NCBI GenBank assembly: GCA_947494805.1
Contig: CANLWK010000001.1
Location: forward strand, 124,001-188,000
From: an uncultured Croceitalea sp.
GTDB taxonomy: Bacteria; Bacteroidota; Bacteroidia; Flavobacteriales; Flavobacteriaceae
Reading direction: 5' to 3'
DNA: 64,000 nt
Numbering within the stretch: the first letter of the stretch is position 1; every line of letters starts with the position of its first letter. Below are positions 26,016 through 34,616 of this stretch, one piece after another. The notes beneath the pieces were generated by a model. The model saw nothing but the letters and a program-made list of their open reading frames with translations. It did not search any database and was not told the origin of the DNA. A program made the position numbers and the translations under genes.

Positions 26016-27248
26016 ATGGAGAACATCAATAAAAACAAACTCTTTTTGGCGGCCTGCGTGTCGCTGGTCGTAACTTCGATGACTTTCGCCATCAGAGCGG
26101 GCATACTGACCCAGTTGGGCATTGATTTCGAAATTAACAATACACAGCTCGGCTATATCAATAGTATGGCATTTTTAGGATTCCCCTTGGCGATGCTTCT
26201 GGGGGGATTGCTATACAATTCTTTAGGGCCAAAAAGGTTAATGATCATTGCCTTTATCTGTCACCTCTTAGGTTTAATATTGACAATATATGCCGGTGGT
26301 TTTTGGACGTTGATCATATCCACATTTTTCATTGGTTTTGCCAATGGATCTGTAGAGGCAGCCTGTAACCCAATGATAGCCGATATGTATACCAATAATA
26401 GAACGGCAATGTTGAACAAATTTCATGTTTGGTTTCCGGGTGGTTTGGTGATCGGTTCGTTGGTCTCAAAGTTCATGACAGATGCTGGCCTTGGATGGCA
26501 GTTACAGATAGCCACCATGCTGATTCCGACATTGATTTATGGCTTTTTGGTCTTCACGCAGAAGTTTCCGCAGAGCGAAAACATTGAGTCAAATACTTCT
26601 GCAAACATAAAGGCTTTGGGCAACCCGTTGTTTTTGTTTATGATCGTTTGTATGACCTTGACGGCTACGTCAGAGTTCATTCCGCAGCAATGGGTAGAAA
26701 CAATCTTGGGCAGTTCGGGGGCGAGCCCTATGTTAGTTTTGGCCTTGGTAACTGGAATCATGGCCCTTGGTCGCTTTTTTGCTGGCCCCATTGTACATAA
26801 GTTGAATCCGATTGGGGTATTGTTCATGTCGGCCATTATCACCGCCAGTGCCATTTATTTTATGAGTATTTCTGAAGGTAGTATGATTTATGTCGCCGCT
26901 GCACTTTTTGCATTGGGGGTATGTTATTTTTGGCCAACCATGATAGGCTTCACCTCTGAGTATACCTCAAAAACGGGTGCTTTGGGCATGTCGTTAATGG
27001 GTGGGGCAGGTATGTTTGCGACCTCAATCTGGAACCCGATTATCGGATCTAGGTTAGACACTGAAAAAGCAAACGCCTTGAATACGGGCCTCACTGGGGA
27101 GTTAGCAGATATTGAAGCCGGCAGGGCCGTATTGGGCTTTATGGTCTATTTTCCGCTTACCTTGGTTGTTCTTTTCGGAATATTATTTGTTTTACGAAAG
27201 AAAATTGAAAAGAGGAGAATAAATAACGCATCCGCAGAGACAGCTTAA
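26016..27248 (+). CDS. MFS transporter, sugar-type
   Basis: A 410-residue protein with 12 predicted helices. Helix 1-2 reads LFLAACVSLVVTSMTFAIRAG, and the cytoplasmic loop LGPKRLMIIAF matches the MFS signature between helices 2 and 3. GFANGSVEAACNPMIADMY is reminiscent of the fucose/glucose permease branch (FucP/GlcP), and the C-terminal half has FALGVCYFWPTMIGFTSEY. It is likely to carry a sugar or its oxidised product across the inner membrane. It sits 22 bp after the other MFS gene and 32 bp before the Gfo/Idh gene. Proton or sodium coupling cannot be told. Confidence 0.85.
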   Translation: MENINKNKLFLAACVSLVVTSMTFAIRAGILTQLGIDFEINNTQLGYINSMAFLGFPLAMLLGGLLYNSLGPKRLMIIAFICHLLGLILTIYAGGFWTLIISTFFIGFANGSVEAACNPMIADMYTNNRTAMLNKFHVWFPGGLVIGSLVSKFMTDAGLGWQLQIATMLIPTLIYGFLVFTQKFPQSENIESNTSANIKALGNPLFLFMIVCMTLTATSEFIPQQWVETILGSSGASPMLVLALVTGIMALGRFFAGPIVHKLNPIGVLFMSAIITASAIYFMSISEGSMIYVAAALFALGVCYFWPTMIGFTSEYTSKTGALGMSLMGGAGMFATSIWNPIIGSRLDTEKANALNTGLTGELADIEAGRAVLGFMVYFPLTLVVLFGILFVLRKKIEKRRINNASAETA

Positions 27249-27280
27249 TCAAATAGTACATTTTTTAAAATAGAATAACA

Positions 27281-28417
27281 ATGCCAAAGAAAATAAGACT
27301 TGGAATTTTAGGCGGTGGAGGTGATTCCCTGATCGGGATATTGCATAGGGTTGCTGCACATATCAATGACAACTATGAGATTGTTGGGGCGGTCTTCAAT
27401 CCTAATTTTGATGATAGTTTGGCGTTCGCCAAAGAAATTGATATTCCTACGAATAGAATTTACAAAGATTTTGATACCCTTGTGGAAGAAGAATTAAAAC
27501 TTCCAGAAGACGAACGTATTCAAGTATGTTCGGTGCAGACCCCTAACTTTTTGCATTTTCCAATGGCAAAAAAATTATTGGATAACGGGTTTCATGTGAT
27601 TTGTGAAAAGCCGATGACAATGAATTATGAGGAGGCCAAGATTCTTGAGGCGTCCCATAAAAGATCAGGGAAAGTATTTGCACTGACACATACGTACACC
27701 GGGTACCCAATGGTGCGGCAAATGCGCGAAATGATAAAAGAAGGTGCACTTGGTAAAATACATAAAGTGGATGCCCGCTATTATCAAGGTTGGATAAACA
27801 CTATCATTCATGATAAGGAAAAGCGTTCATCAGTTTGGCGTTTAGACCCGACCAAAGCAGGTATCAGTTCGTGTATGGGTGATATCGGAGTACACGCTTT
27901 TAACTTGGTAGAATTTACGACAGGCCTTCAAGTGAAATCACTCCTTTGCGATTTCAATTATCTATACGAAGACAACCAAATGGACGTTGATGGTACCGTG
28001 CTTATCAGAATGGACGAACATGTGAAGGGAGTGATCCGTTCGAGCCAAGTGGCCACAGGTGAAGAAAACGGATTGGCCATTACCATTTATGGTGAAAAAG
28101 GAGCATTTAGATGGGAGCAGGAACGCCCCAACTTTTTGTATAAAATGAGCGATACGGAACCTTTACAAGTCTATAAACCGGGTCACGCTTACAATTCTGA
28201 GCTATCACTCGATGGAACAAAATTACCGCCAGGTCACCCAGAAGGTATTTTTGATTCGATGGCGAATATTTACTTGGGAGCTGCTAGAGCGATTCGCGGT
28301 GAAAAATATAATGATGGGGAATTCCCCACTATGAAAGATGGTGTTCGTGGCATGAACTTTATTGAAAGCACGGTTGCATCGCACAAACAAGGTAATACCT
28401 GGATAGATTTGGATTAG
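27281..28417 (+). CDS. Cytoplasmic Gfo/Idh/MocA family oxidoreductase
   Basis: A 378-residue NAD(P)-dependent dehydrogenase without signal peptide. The Rossmann motif is LGILGGGGDSLIGILHRV, the family motif is VICEKPMTMNYEEA (Lys of EKP catalytic) near residue 108, and the substrate domain has RLDPTKAGISSCMGDIGVHAFNL with the typical Asp/His. In the 3-keto-glycoside pathway, enzymes of this family oxidise or reduce sugars at C3 with NAD. It is the last gene of the rightward operon 23289-28417, which ends with a perfect palindromic terminator. Direction and substrate are inferred. Confidence 0.9.
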   Translation: MPKKIRLGILGGGGDSLIGILHRVAAHINDNYEIVGAVFNPNFDDSLAFAKEIDIPTNRIYKDFDTLVEEELKLPEDERIQVCSVQTPNFLHFPMAKKLLDNGFHVICEKPMTMNYEEAKILEASHKRSGKVFALTHTYTGYPMVRQMREMIKEGALGKIHKVDARYYQGWINTIIHDKEKRSSVWRLDPTKAGISSCMGDIGVHAFNLVEFTTGLQVKSLLCDFNYLYEDNQMDVDGTVLIRMDEHVKGVIRSSQVATGEENGLAITIYGEKGAFRWEQERPNFLYKMSDTEPLQVYKPGHAYNSELSLDGTKLPPGHPEGIFDSMANIYLGAARAIRGEKYNDGEFPTMKDGVRGMNFIESTVASHKQGNTWIDLD

Positions 28418-28446
28418 CCTATCCTACACCCTGCCTCAAATGTAAA

Positions 28447-28468
28447 ATGGCCGCCCATGGGCGGCCAT
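28447..28468. terminator. Bidirectional palindromic terminator
   Basis: A perfect 22-bp palindrome, ATGGCCGCCCA/TGGGCGGCCAT, flanked by A4 on the left and TATTTTTA on the right. It separates the convergent Gfo/Idh and ASCH genes and can serve both. Confidence 0.85.
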
Positions 28469-28473
28469 TATTT

Positions 28474-28938
28474 TTATCTTGAGAATACCTTTTCAAACCG
28501 TTCAAAAACAATGATCATACTTTCCCTGGGTACTCTGCCTAAAGATTCGAGCTCTCTGGAATAATAATCCCAATGCGTTTTTTGCCAATATTCTAAGCTT
28601 TTATCACCCTCGCCCTCTAAGCGTGCGTGCTCTGCATGTATTGAAAAATAGGGCATCATTTTGACCGAAGTGGTACGTATGATGCATTTAGCGTTACCTT
28701 CCCAATCGGTGACAACAAAAAAGTCTCCGATCTTTGGCATGGTTTCTTCACGAAGTTGTAGCCCCAATAAAGAATGTGATGTTGCTCTTTTGATATCTTT
28801 TACCACCAGTTCAGCCAATGTGTTGGCATCTTTTTCATTGTCGCCAAAATATCCTGATTCGGGAGCTTTAGCAAAGGCAAATTCAGTGTGTTTGTCTAAA
28901 AAATCTCCCCAGAGGTTTCGTGCCGAAGCGTTATCCAT
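28474..28938 (-). CDS. ASCH domain protein
   Basis: A 154-residue soluble protein of the ASCH (PUA-like RNA-binding) superfamily. Characteristic stretches are LQLREETMPKIGDFFVVTDWEG, AKCIIRTTSVKMMPYFSIHAEHARLEGEGDKSLEYW (in parts) and the terminal MIIVFERFEKVF. Related bacterial proteins bind RNA or hydrolyse N4-acetylcytidine, as YqfB does. No link to the sugar genes is obvious. It shares direction with the upstream GMC gene, which ends 16 bp before its start, and both probably end at the palindrome at 28447. Confidence 0.85.
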   Translation of the reverse strand: MDNASARNLWGDFLDKHTEFAFAKAPESGYFGDNEKDANTLAELVVKDIKRATSHSLLGLQLREETMPKIGDFFVVTDWEGNAKCIIRTTSVKMMPYFSIHAEHARLEGEGDKSLEYWQKTHWDYYSRELESLGRVPRESMIIVFERFEKVFSR

Positions 28939-28953
28939 GTAAGTAATGATTAG

Positions 28954-30717
28954 TTAGGCGAATTTACCCATTTTAAATTGTTCTGCAGCATGGTTTGCCG
29001 CTCTTGCTGTAAAGGCCATATAGGTCAACGATGGGTTTACACAGCTGGCCGAGGTCATAAAAGCACCGTCGGTAACATATACATTGGGTACATCGTGTAA
29101 CTGATTGTGTTTGTTGACAACTGACGTTCTTGGGTTCCAGCCCATTCTGGCACCGCCCATTTCATGTATGCCCAGTCCGGGGCCTGTGGCAGTATCGTAA
29201 GGAGTTACATCTTTGAACCCAGCTGCTTTGAGCATGGCCACAGCTTCTTCTTTGATAGTCTCGCGCATGTTGAGTTCGTTTTCTTTGAACTCTACATCAA
29301 AGTCCAGTTGGGGTAATCCCCATTGATCTTTTTTATCTTTACTCAAGGTCACCCTATTGTCATGGTGGGGCAACATTTCGCCAAAACCTGTCATGCCAAT
29401 TTGCCAACCTCCAGGTTCGAGCATCGCCTTTTTGTAGGCTTCACCATAGCCGCCCGATTCCGCAACCATTTCGCTCCAGTCCGCTCTACTTGCACCGCCT
29501 TGGTAGCCAAAGCCCCTTAGAAATTCGGGTCGTTTGGTCTTCTCATCAAGATTGACAAAACGAGGAATATAAAATCCATTGGGCCGTCTCCCTTTGTAAT
29601 ATTTATCTAAATGTCCGTCAACTTTGGCTGATGCGCCGAGTTGGTAGTGGTGGTCCATAATATTGCGGCCCAGCACATCGTGGTTATTTCCTATTCCGAA
29701 AGGAAAACTTTTAGATTTTGATTGCAACAACACCCCTACAGATGCCATGGCAGAAGCACATAAAAAAACGATTTTTCCTTTAAATGTCAATTTTTCACCG
29801 GTTTCGGCATCAATTACTTTTACGCCACTTGCATGTTTGGTACTTTCATCGCAAACAATTTCATGTACTATCGAGTTGGCACGTAAGGTCATGTTTCCGG
29901 TGCGTTCCGCGGCAGGTAACGTTGATGAATTACTGCTGAAGTAACCACCAAAAGGACATCCTCTCCAACAGCGATTTCGATATTGGCATGGGCCTCTTCC
30001 CACAAAGTCTGTTGTGTTCTCAGTGATATGGGCCACACGGCCAATGGTCAACAACCGTCCATCGTCAAATTTGTTCTGCAAGCCATTTCGCAAGTCTTGT
30101 TCTACACAGTTCAGCCCCATAGGAGGTAGAAATTGGCCGTCGGGCAACTGTGGTAGGCCAAGCTTCTCTCCACTTACGCCAATGTAAGACTCCACCTTGT
30201 CGTACCATGGGGCTATATCCTTATAACGAACAGGCCAATCGACCCCGATATCTTCTTTTAAATTGGCCCCAAAATCTAGATCACTCCATCGGTAACTTTG
30301 TCGGCCCCAAGTGAGTGAGCGCCCTCCCACTTGATAACCACGAATCCAATCAAATCGTTTGGTCTCTTGATAGGGGTGCTCCAAGTCATTGACAAAAAAG
30401 TGTTTGACATCTTCTTTTGGTGCCCATCCGACCCGTGATTGTTTGGGATATTTTTTCTTTTCTTCCAAAGATAAATCGCCTTTAAGGGCATAGTCCCATG
30501 GGTCATCGTTCATGGTTTTGTAATCTTCAACGTGCTTGACCATGGGTCCGCGTTCAAGTACTAGGGTTTTCAATCCATTTTCACAGAGCTCTTTAGTGGC
30601 CCATCCACCAGTGATTCCGGTACCGACCACGATGGCATCATAAACTGTATTTTGATTCACTTTTGCAGTTTTAAGTATGGCTAAATCGCTATATTTATAA
30701 TCTTTCATAAGATACAT
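28954..30717 (-). CDS. Second GMC family FAD-dependent dehydrogenase with Fe-S motif
   Basis: A 587-residue paralogue of the GMC protein at 21426-23144, clearly similar along its whole length. It has GxGxxG in VVGTGITGGWATKE, Cx5Cx3C at C244, C250 and C254 (PCQYRNRCWRGCPFGG), catalytic His518 (IHEMGGARMG) and Asn561 (CVNPSLTYMA). It differs in having no small Tat subunit gene beside it and no signal peptide of its own, so it must borrow the other subunit, use one elsewhere, or stay cytoplasmic. A start at 30708 (MKDYKYSD) is equally possible. It is divergent from the second isomerase gene across 82 bp. Confidence 0.9.
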   Translation of the reverse strand: MYLMKDYKYSDLAILKTAKVNQNTVYDAIVVGTGITGGWATKELCENGLKTLVLERGPMVKHVEDYKTMNDDPWDYALKGDLSLEEKKKYPKQSRVGWAPKEDVKHFFVNDLEHPYQETKRFDWIRGYQVGGRSLTWGRQSYRWSDLDFGANLKEDIGVDWPVRYKDIAPWYDKVESYIGVSGEKLGLPQLPDGQFLPPMGLNCVEQDLRNGLQNKFDDGRLLTIGRVAHITENTTDFVGRGPCQYRNRCWRGCPFGGYFSSNSSTLPAAERTGNMTLRANSIVHEIVCDESTKHASGVKVIDAETGEKLTFKGKIVFLCASAMASVGVLLQSKSKSFPFGIGNNHDVLGRNIMDHHYQLGASAKVDGHLDKYYKGRRPNGFYIPRFVNLDEKTKRPEFLRGFGYQGGASRADWSEMVAESGGYGEAYKKAMLEPGGWQIGMTGFGEMLPHHDNRVTLSKDKKDQWGLPQLDFDVEFKENELNMRETIKEEAVAMLKAAGFKDVTPYDTATGPGLGIHEMGGARMGWNPRTSVVNKHNQLHDVPNVYVTDGAFMTSASCVNPSLTYMAFTARAANHAAEQFKMGKFA

Positions 30718-30799
30718 TGAAAAATTAAAAGTATAGTTCTTAAATATAGACGATTCTTTCTAAAAGCACTACGAAACAATCGTTGCAAAAACCAATAAA

Positions 30800-31852
30800 A
30801 TGAAGACAATAAAAGGGCCTGCAGTCTTTCTTGCGCAGTTTGTAGATAGTGAGGCACCGTTCAATTCGTTGGACGGCATGTGTAAATGGGCAGCTGATCT
30901 GGGGTACAAAGGAATTCAAATACCTACTTGGGAATCATTTCTGATCGACCTTGACAAAGCTGCTGAAAGTCAAGACTATTGTGATGAACTTAAGGGCAAG
31001 ATCAATTCGTATGGCCTAGAGATAACGGAGCTTTCTACACACTTGCAGGGGCAATTGGTGGCGGTACATCCTGCTTATGATATTATGTTTGATAATTTTG
31101 CTCCAGAAGCATTAAAAGGAAAACCAAAAGAGCGAACTGCTTGGGCCGTTGAAACCGTTAAGAAAGCTGCAACGGCGAGCCGTAGGTTGGGCATAAAAGC
31201 GCATGCGACGTTCTCAGGGGCTTTGCTCTGGCATACCATGCACCCTTGGCCGCAACGCCCGGCAGGATTGGTGGAAATGGGCTTTGAAGAGTTGGCCAAA
31301 CGTTGGATGCCCATATTGAACCATTTTGACCAAGAGGGTGTAGATGTCTGCTATGAAATTCATCCTGGAGAAGATTTGCATGATGGTGATACCTTTGAAC
31401 GTTTCTTAGAGGCCACAGGAAACCACAAGCGGGTCAATATCTTGTATGATCCCAGTCATTTTGTGTTGCAGCAATTGGATTATATCAGTTACATTGACCA
31501 CTACCATGAGTTTATTAAGTCTTTTCATGTGAAGGATTCAGAGTTCAACCCAACTGGTAAAAAAGGTGCTTTCGGAGGTTACAATGACTGGCAAGACCGT
31601 GCGGGGCGCTACCGCTCTTTGGGCGATGGTCAAATTGATTTCAAGACCATCTTTTCAAAATTGACACAGTACGGTTGTGATGTATGGGCGGTGATGGAAT
31701 GGGAGTGCGTCATCAAAAGCCCTGAACAAGGGGCTAGAGAAGGTGCAAAGTTCATTCAGGACCATATCATAGAGGCCACTCAAAAAACTTTTGATGATTT
31801 CGCTGGTGCGGAGATTGATAAGGAAGAGTTAAAACGAATATTAGGATTATAA
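30800..31852 (+). CDS. Cytoplasmic TIM-barrel sugar isomerase/epimerase
   Basis: A 350-residue protein of the xylose-isomerase-like TIM-barrel superfamily, without signal peptide. Strand and metal-site motifs are GYKGIQIPTWE, ELSTHLQGQLVAVHP, VDVCYEIHPGEDLHDG (Glu), NILYDPSHFV (Asp, His), SFHVKDSEF (His, Lys) and VWAVMEWEC (Glu). Related proteins include keto-sugar epimerases and hydratases in 3-keto-glycoside catabolism. It begins the rightward operon with the two DUF1080 genes (gap 10 bp to the first). It differs much from the exported isomerase at 23289, so the two likely act at different steps. Confidence 0.86.
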   Translation: MKTIKGPAVFLAQFVDSEAPFNSLDGMCKWAADLGYKGIQIPTWESFLIDLDKAAESQDYCDELKGKINSYGLEITELSTHLQGQLVAVHPAYDIMFDNFAPEALKGKPKERTAWAVETVKKAATASRRLGIKAHATFSGALLWHTMHPWPQRPAGLVEMGFEELAKRWMPILNHFDQEGVDVCYEIHPGEDLHDGDTFERFLEATGNHKRVNILYDPSHFVLQQLDYISYIDHYHEFIKSFHVKDSEFNPTGKKGAFGGYNDWQDRAGRYRSLGDGQIDFKTIFSKLTQYGCDVWAVMEWECVIKSPEQGAREGAKFIQDHIIEATQKTFDDFAGAEIDKEELKRILGL

Positions 31853-31862
31853 AACAGGTGAT

Positions 31863-32606
31863 ATGAAAAAGCTAGTAGCCCTAGTTGTTATTGTTTTGAT
31901 TTTTGGATGCAAGCAAAAGGAAAAGGAGGCAGTAAATACCACAGAACCAGAGAAGCAGGTTGTTATGGAAACGTTGCCAAATGATTGGGTTGCGCTATTT
32001 GATGGCACCTCGTTTGAAGGTTGGCATGAGTATATGGGTGAGGGAGTCTCAGACGTTTGGAAACTCGAAGATGGTGCCATGGTATTCTATCCACCAAAAG
32101 AAAGAACAGGTAAGAGTTACAATATTATTACTGATAAGGAGTATACCAATTTTGTGCTTTCCTTAGAATGGAAAGTTAATGAGGGAAGCAATAGTGGAAT
32201 TTTTTGGGGGGTTTTTGAAGATGAAAAATACAAGCAACCCTATGAAACAGGACCTGAGATTCAAGTTTTGGACAATATAGCACACCCGGATGCCAAAGCT
32301 GGCACTACCCATCAGGCGGGTGCTTTGTACGATATGATTGCACCAAGCGAAAAGATGGTCAAACCGGTCGGTGAATGGAACAAATGTGTTATCACCATCA
32401 ATCATAAAACAAATCAGGGCAGTGTTCGATTGAATGGGGTCAATATTGTAGAGTTTCCTGTACATGGCGAAGTTTGGGATGCTATGGTGGCCAAATCAAA
32501 ATTTGCTGATTGGGAAGGATTTGGAAAATACACCACAGGTAAAATCGGACTGCAGGATCATGGTGACATCGTAGCCTATAGAAACATTCAAATAAAAGAA
32601 CTTTAA
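31863..32606 (+). CDS. DUF1080 lipoprotein (3-keto-disaccharide hydrolase family), copy 1
   Basis: A 247-residue protein with a lipoprotein signal peptide (MKKLVALVVIVLIFGCKQ; lipobox IFGC, mature from Cys18). The DUF1080 beta-jelly-roll follows: WVALFDGTSFEGWHEY, FVLSLEWKVNEGSNSGIFWG, GPEIQVLDN, AGALYDMI, GEWNKCVITI, IGLQDHGDIVAYRNIQIKEL. DUF1080 enzymes of Bacteroidota act on 3-keto-glycosides by elimination or hydration, breaking the glycosidic bond after C3 oxidation. The anchor places it at the periplasmic or outer membrane surface. It lies in an operon with the isomerase upstream and a second DUF1080 gene downstream. Confidence 0.9.
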   Translation: MKKLVALVVIVLIFGCKQKEKEAVNTTEPEKQVVMETLPNDWVALFDGTSFEGWHEYMGEGVSDVWKLEDGAMVFYPPKERTGKSYNIITDKEYTNFVLSLEWKVNEGSNSGIFWGVFEDEKYKQPYETGPEIQVLDNIAHPDAKAGTTHQAGALYDMIAPSEKMVKPVGEWNKCVITINHKTNQGSVRLNGVNIVEFPVHGEVWDAMVAKSKFADWEGFGKYTTGKIGLQDHGDIVAYRNIQIKEL

Positions 32607-32717
32607 CAAGCTTAAATACTTGAAATGCAATAGAATTCTTTACGGATTCATTCATCAGAAAAGCCTTTTCAGTTGAAGCAGAGCAGTAGTATTCAAACTT
32701 TTTTACTCATACATGCA

Positions 32718-33527
32718 ATGAAAAACAGTGTCTTATTTATATTGGTATTCGCCCTCATCTGTATGGGTTGTAGACAAGAACCAACCTTAGAAGAAACGGA
32801 GGTTGAAGAAGTCGAAACCAAAAATACGTCATATCAAGGCGAAGAGCCGACCAAGCCCGAAGCGACGGAAATTTACAAACCTGTGCCACCCAAGGTGACC
32901 ATAGATGAAAATGGCGTGCCCAATGATGCCATTGTTCTTTTTGACGGCAGTGGGTTTGACGAATGGATCAGTGTTGCCGATAGCACAGCGGTACAGTGGC
33001 ATTTAAGCGATGATCAAAGTATGACCGTAAAAGATAAAGCAGGTAGTATTCAAACCAAACGCAATTTTGGCAGTGTGCAGTTGCATGTCGAATGGAAATC
33101 GCCTGCCGAAGTACAACGTGATGGCCAAAACCGAGCCAATAGTGGAGTTTTTCTACAAAACCGGTATGAGGTTCAGGTGTTGGACAATAACGATAATGAT
33201 ACCTACGTCAACGGACAGGTCGGGGCTATTTACAAACAATCGGTGCCATTGGCGATGGCTTCAAAACCATCGGGCGAATGGAATACCTATGATATCATTT
33301 TTCATGCCCCCGAGTTTGATAAAATTGGTGAAAAAACGAAATCTGGTACAATTACCGTTTTACACAATGGTATTTTGATTCAAGACCATTATGAGCTTGA
33401 AGGTTCAACGGAGTATATTGGTTGGCCCAAGAATGTAGCGCACGGCAAGGCGCCGATTCAATTGCAAGACCACCAAGATAATAGCAGGGTGAGCTATAGA
33501 AACATCTGGGTGCGAGAGTTGGATTAG
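32718..33527 (+). CDS. DUF1080 lipoprotein (3-keto-disaccharide hydrolase family), copy 2
   Basis: A 269-residue protein. The ATG at 32718 is chosen since it starts the lipoprotein signal (MKNSVLFILVFALICMGCRQ, lipobox CMGC); the open frame extends to a TTG 15 codons upstream. A Glu/Pro-rich linker (residues 20-60) precedes the DUF1080 jelly-roll: AIVLFDGSGFDEWIS, LHVEWKSPAE, NSGVFLQNRYEVQVLDN, GAIYKQ, GEWNTYDIIFH, IQLQDHQDNSRVSYRNIWVREL. It is clearly diverged from copy 1. Two DUF1080 proteins in one operon suggest separate lyase and hydratase steps or different glycosidic substrates. It is the last gene of the unit. Confidence 0.9.
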   Translation: MKNSVLFILVFALICMGCRQEPTLEETEVEEVETKNTSYQGEEPTKPEATEIYKPVPPKVTIDENGVPNDAIVLFDGSGFDEWISVADSTAVQWHLSDDQSMTVKDKAGSIQTKRNFGSVQLHVEWKSPAEVQRDGQNRANSGVFLQNRYEVQVLDNNDNDTYVNGQVGAIYKQSVPLAMASKPSGEWNTYDIIFHAPEFDKIGEKTKSGTITVLHNGILIQDHYELEGSTEYIGWPKNVAHGKAPIQLQDHQDNSRVSYRNIWVRELD

Positions 33528-33758
33528 GGAAGTTTTCAATTTCAAGTTTTGTTTTGGGTCTGGGCAGTTGCTTCAAACCCAAGAATCCCAGTACTATATT
33601 TGGACCCTTTCTTACCCATTGGTAAAACGTCAGTTGCTTTGTTGTCAATACAGTTTATACTGTGGAGCAACTTCTTACACTAAACCTGAAACTTCAAACA
33701 TAAAACATCAGGACCTAGAATTCCGTTTTGCATACCTTTGCCAAAATTTAGACCGTTT

Positions 33759-34616
33759 ATGATTCAGTCGATGACAGGCTATGGTAAGCATGTGGTACAG
33801 CTACCATCTAAAAAAATCACCATAGAGTTAAAATCACTCAACAGTAAAAATTTGGACATCAATGCCCGAATACCTCAAACATTTCGGGAAAAAGAGTTGC
33901 CCCTTAGAAAGAAAATCGCTGCACAGTTGACACGCGGTAAGGTAGATTTCAGCCTTTATGTCGAGATTACCGGCGAAGAAACCACTGCTGAGGTGAATGC
34001 CGGCGTGGTCAAAAAATACATGGAACAGTTGCGTCAGATTGCTGATGGCGATGCGGTAAAACTTTTGGAGCTTGCAATGCGCATGCCCGATACCATGAAA
34101 ACGGATAAAGATGATATTGATCCCGAAGAGTACAAGAGCATTGAACTTGCCCTTGAAGAAGCTTTAAAGGCAATTAACACCTTTAGAACGGAAGAGGGCA
34201 AAGTACTTGAATCTGATTTTAATGATCGTCTAAGAACATTGGGCAATCTGTTGGATCAGGTAAAAATGATGGATAAAGAGCGTTTGGGGACCATTCGTGA
34301 ACGGCTTGAAAAAGCAGTGGTCGATTTAAAAGTAGAGCTAGATGCCAATCGTTTTGAGCAAGAGTTGATCTACTATTTAGAAAAATACGATATCACAGAA
34401 GAAAAAGTACGATTGGCCAATCATCTTGAATACTTTGAAAACACTTTGAATTCAAATGATTCCAATGGAAAAAAATTAGGGTTTATCTCTCAAGAAATAG
34501 GTCGTGAGATCAATACTATTGGCTCAAAGGCCAATTTTGCACCCATGCAGCAGTTGGTGGTTCAAATGAAAGATGAATTGGAAAAAATCAAAGAACAAAT
34601 GCTCAACGTACTATGA
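33759..34616 (+). CDS. YicC/YloC family endoribonuclease
   Basis: A 285-residue protein. The start at 33759 gives the family's invariant N-terminus (MIQSMTGYGK); the open frame begins at a TTG seven codons earlier. The N-terminal domain has ELKSLNSKNLDINARIP, and the C-terminal DUF1732 region ends with SQEIGREINTIGSKAN, the family signature. YicC and YloC are RNA endonucleases. The gene overlaps gmk by 4 bp and is the first of yicC-gmk-nadD, a common Bacteroidota and Firmicutes arrangement. A TACCTTTG box lies at 33732-33739, 20 bp before the ATG. Confidence 0.93.
   Translation: MIQSMTGYGKHVVQLPSKKITIELKSLNSKNLDINARIPQTFREKELPLRKKIAAQLTRGKVDFSLYVEITGEETTAEVNAGVVKKYMEQLRQIADGDAVKLLELAMRMPDTMKTDKDDIDPEEYKSIELALEEALKAINTFRTEEGKVLESDFNDRLRTLGNLLDQVKMMDKERLGTIRERLEKAVVDLKVELDANRFEQELIYYLEKYDITEEKVRLANHLEYFENTLNSNDSNGKKLGFISQEIGREINTIGSKANFAPMQQLVVQMKDELEKIKEQMLNVL

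Noticed and set aside
20770-30717. The two GMC genes as flanks of a mobile element or recent tandem duplication
   Set aside because: They are diverged throughout, lie in different operons with different partners, and show no terminal repeats or transposase.
33568-33762. Rightward 64-codon frame before yicC
   Set aside because: No start context or protein-like pattern; it overlaps the real yicC start in another frame.
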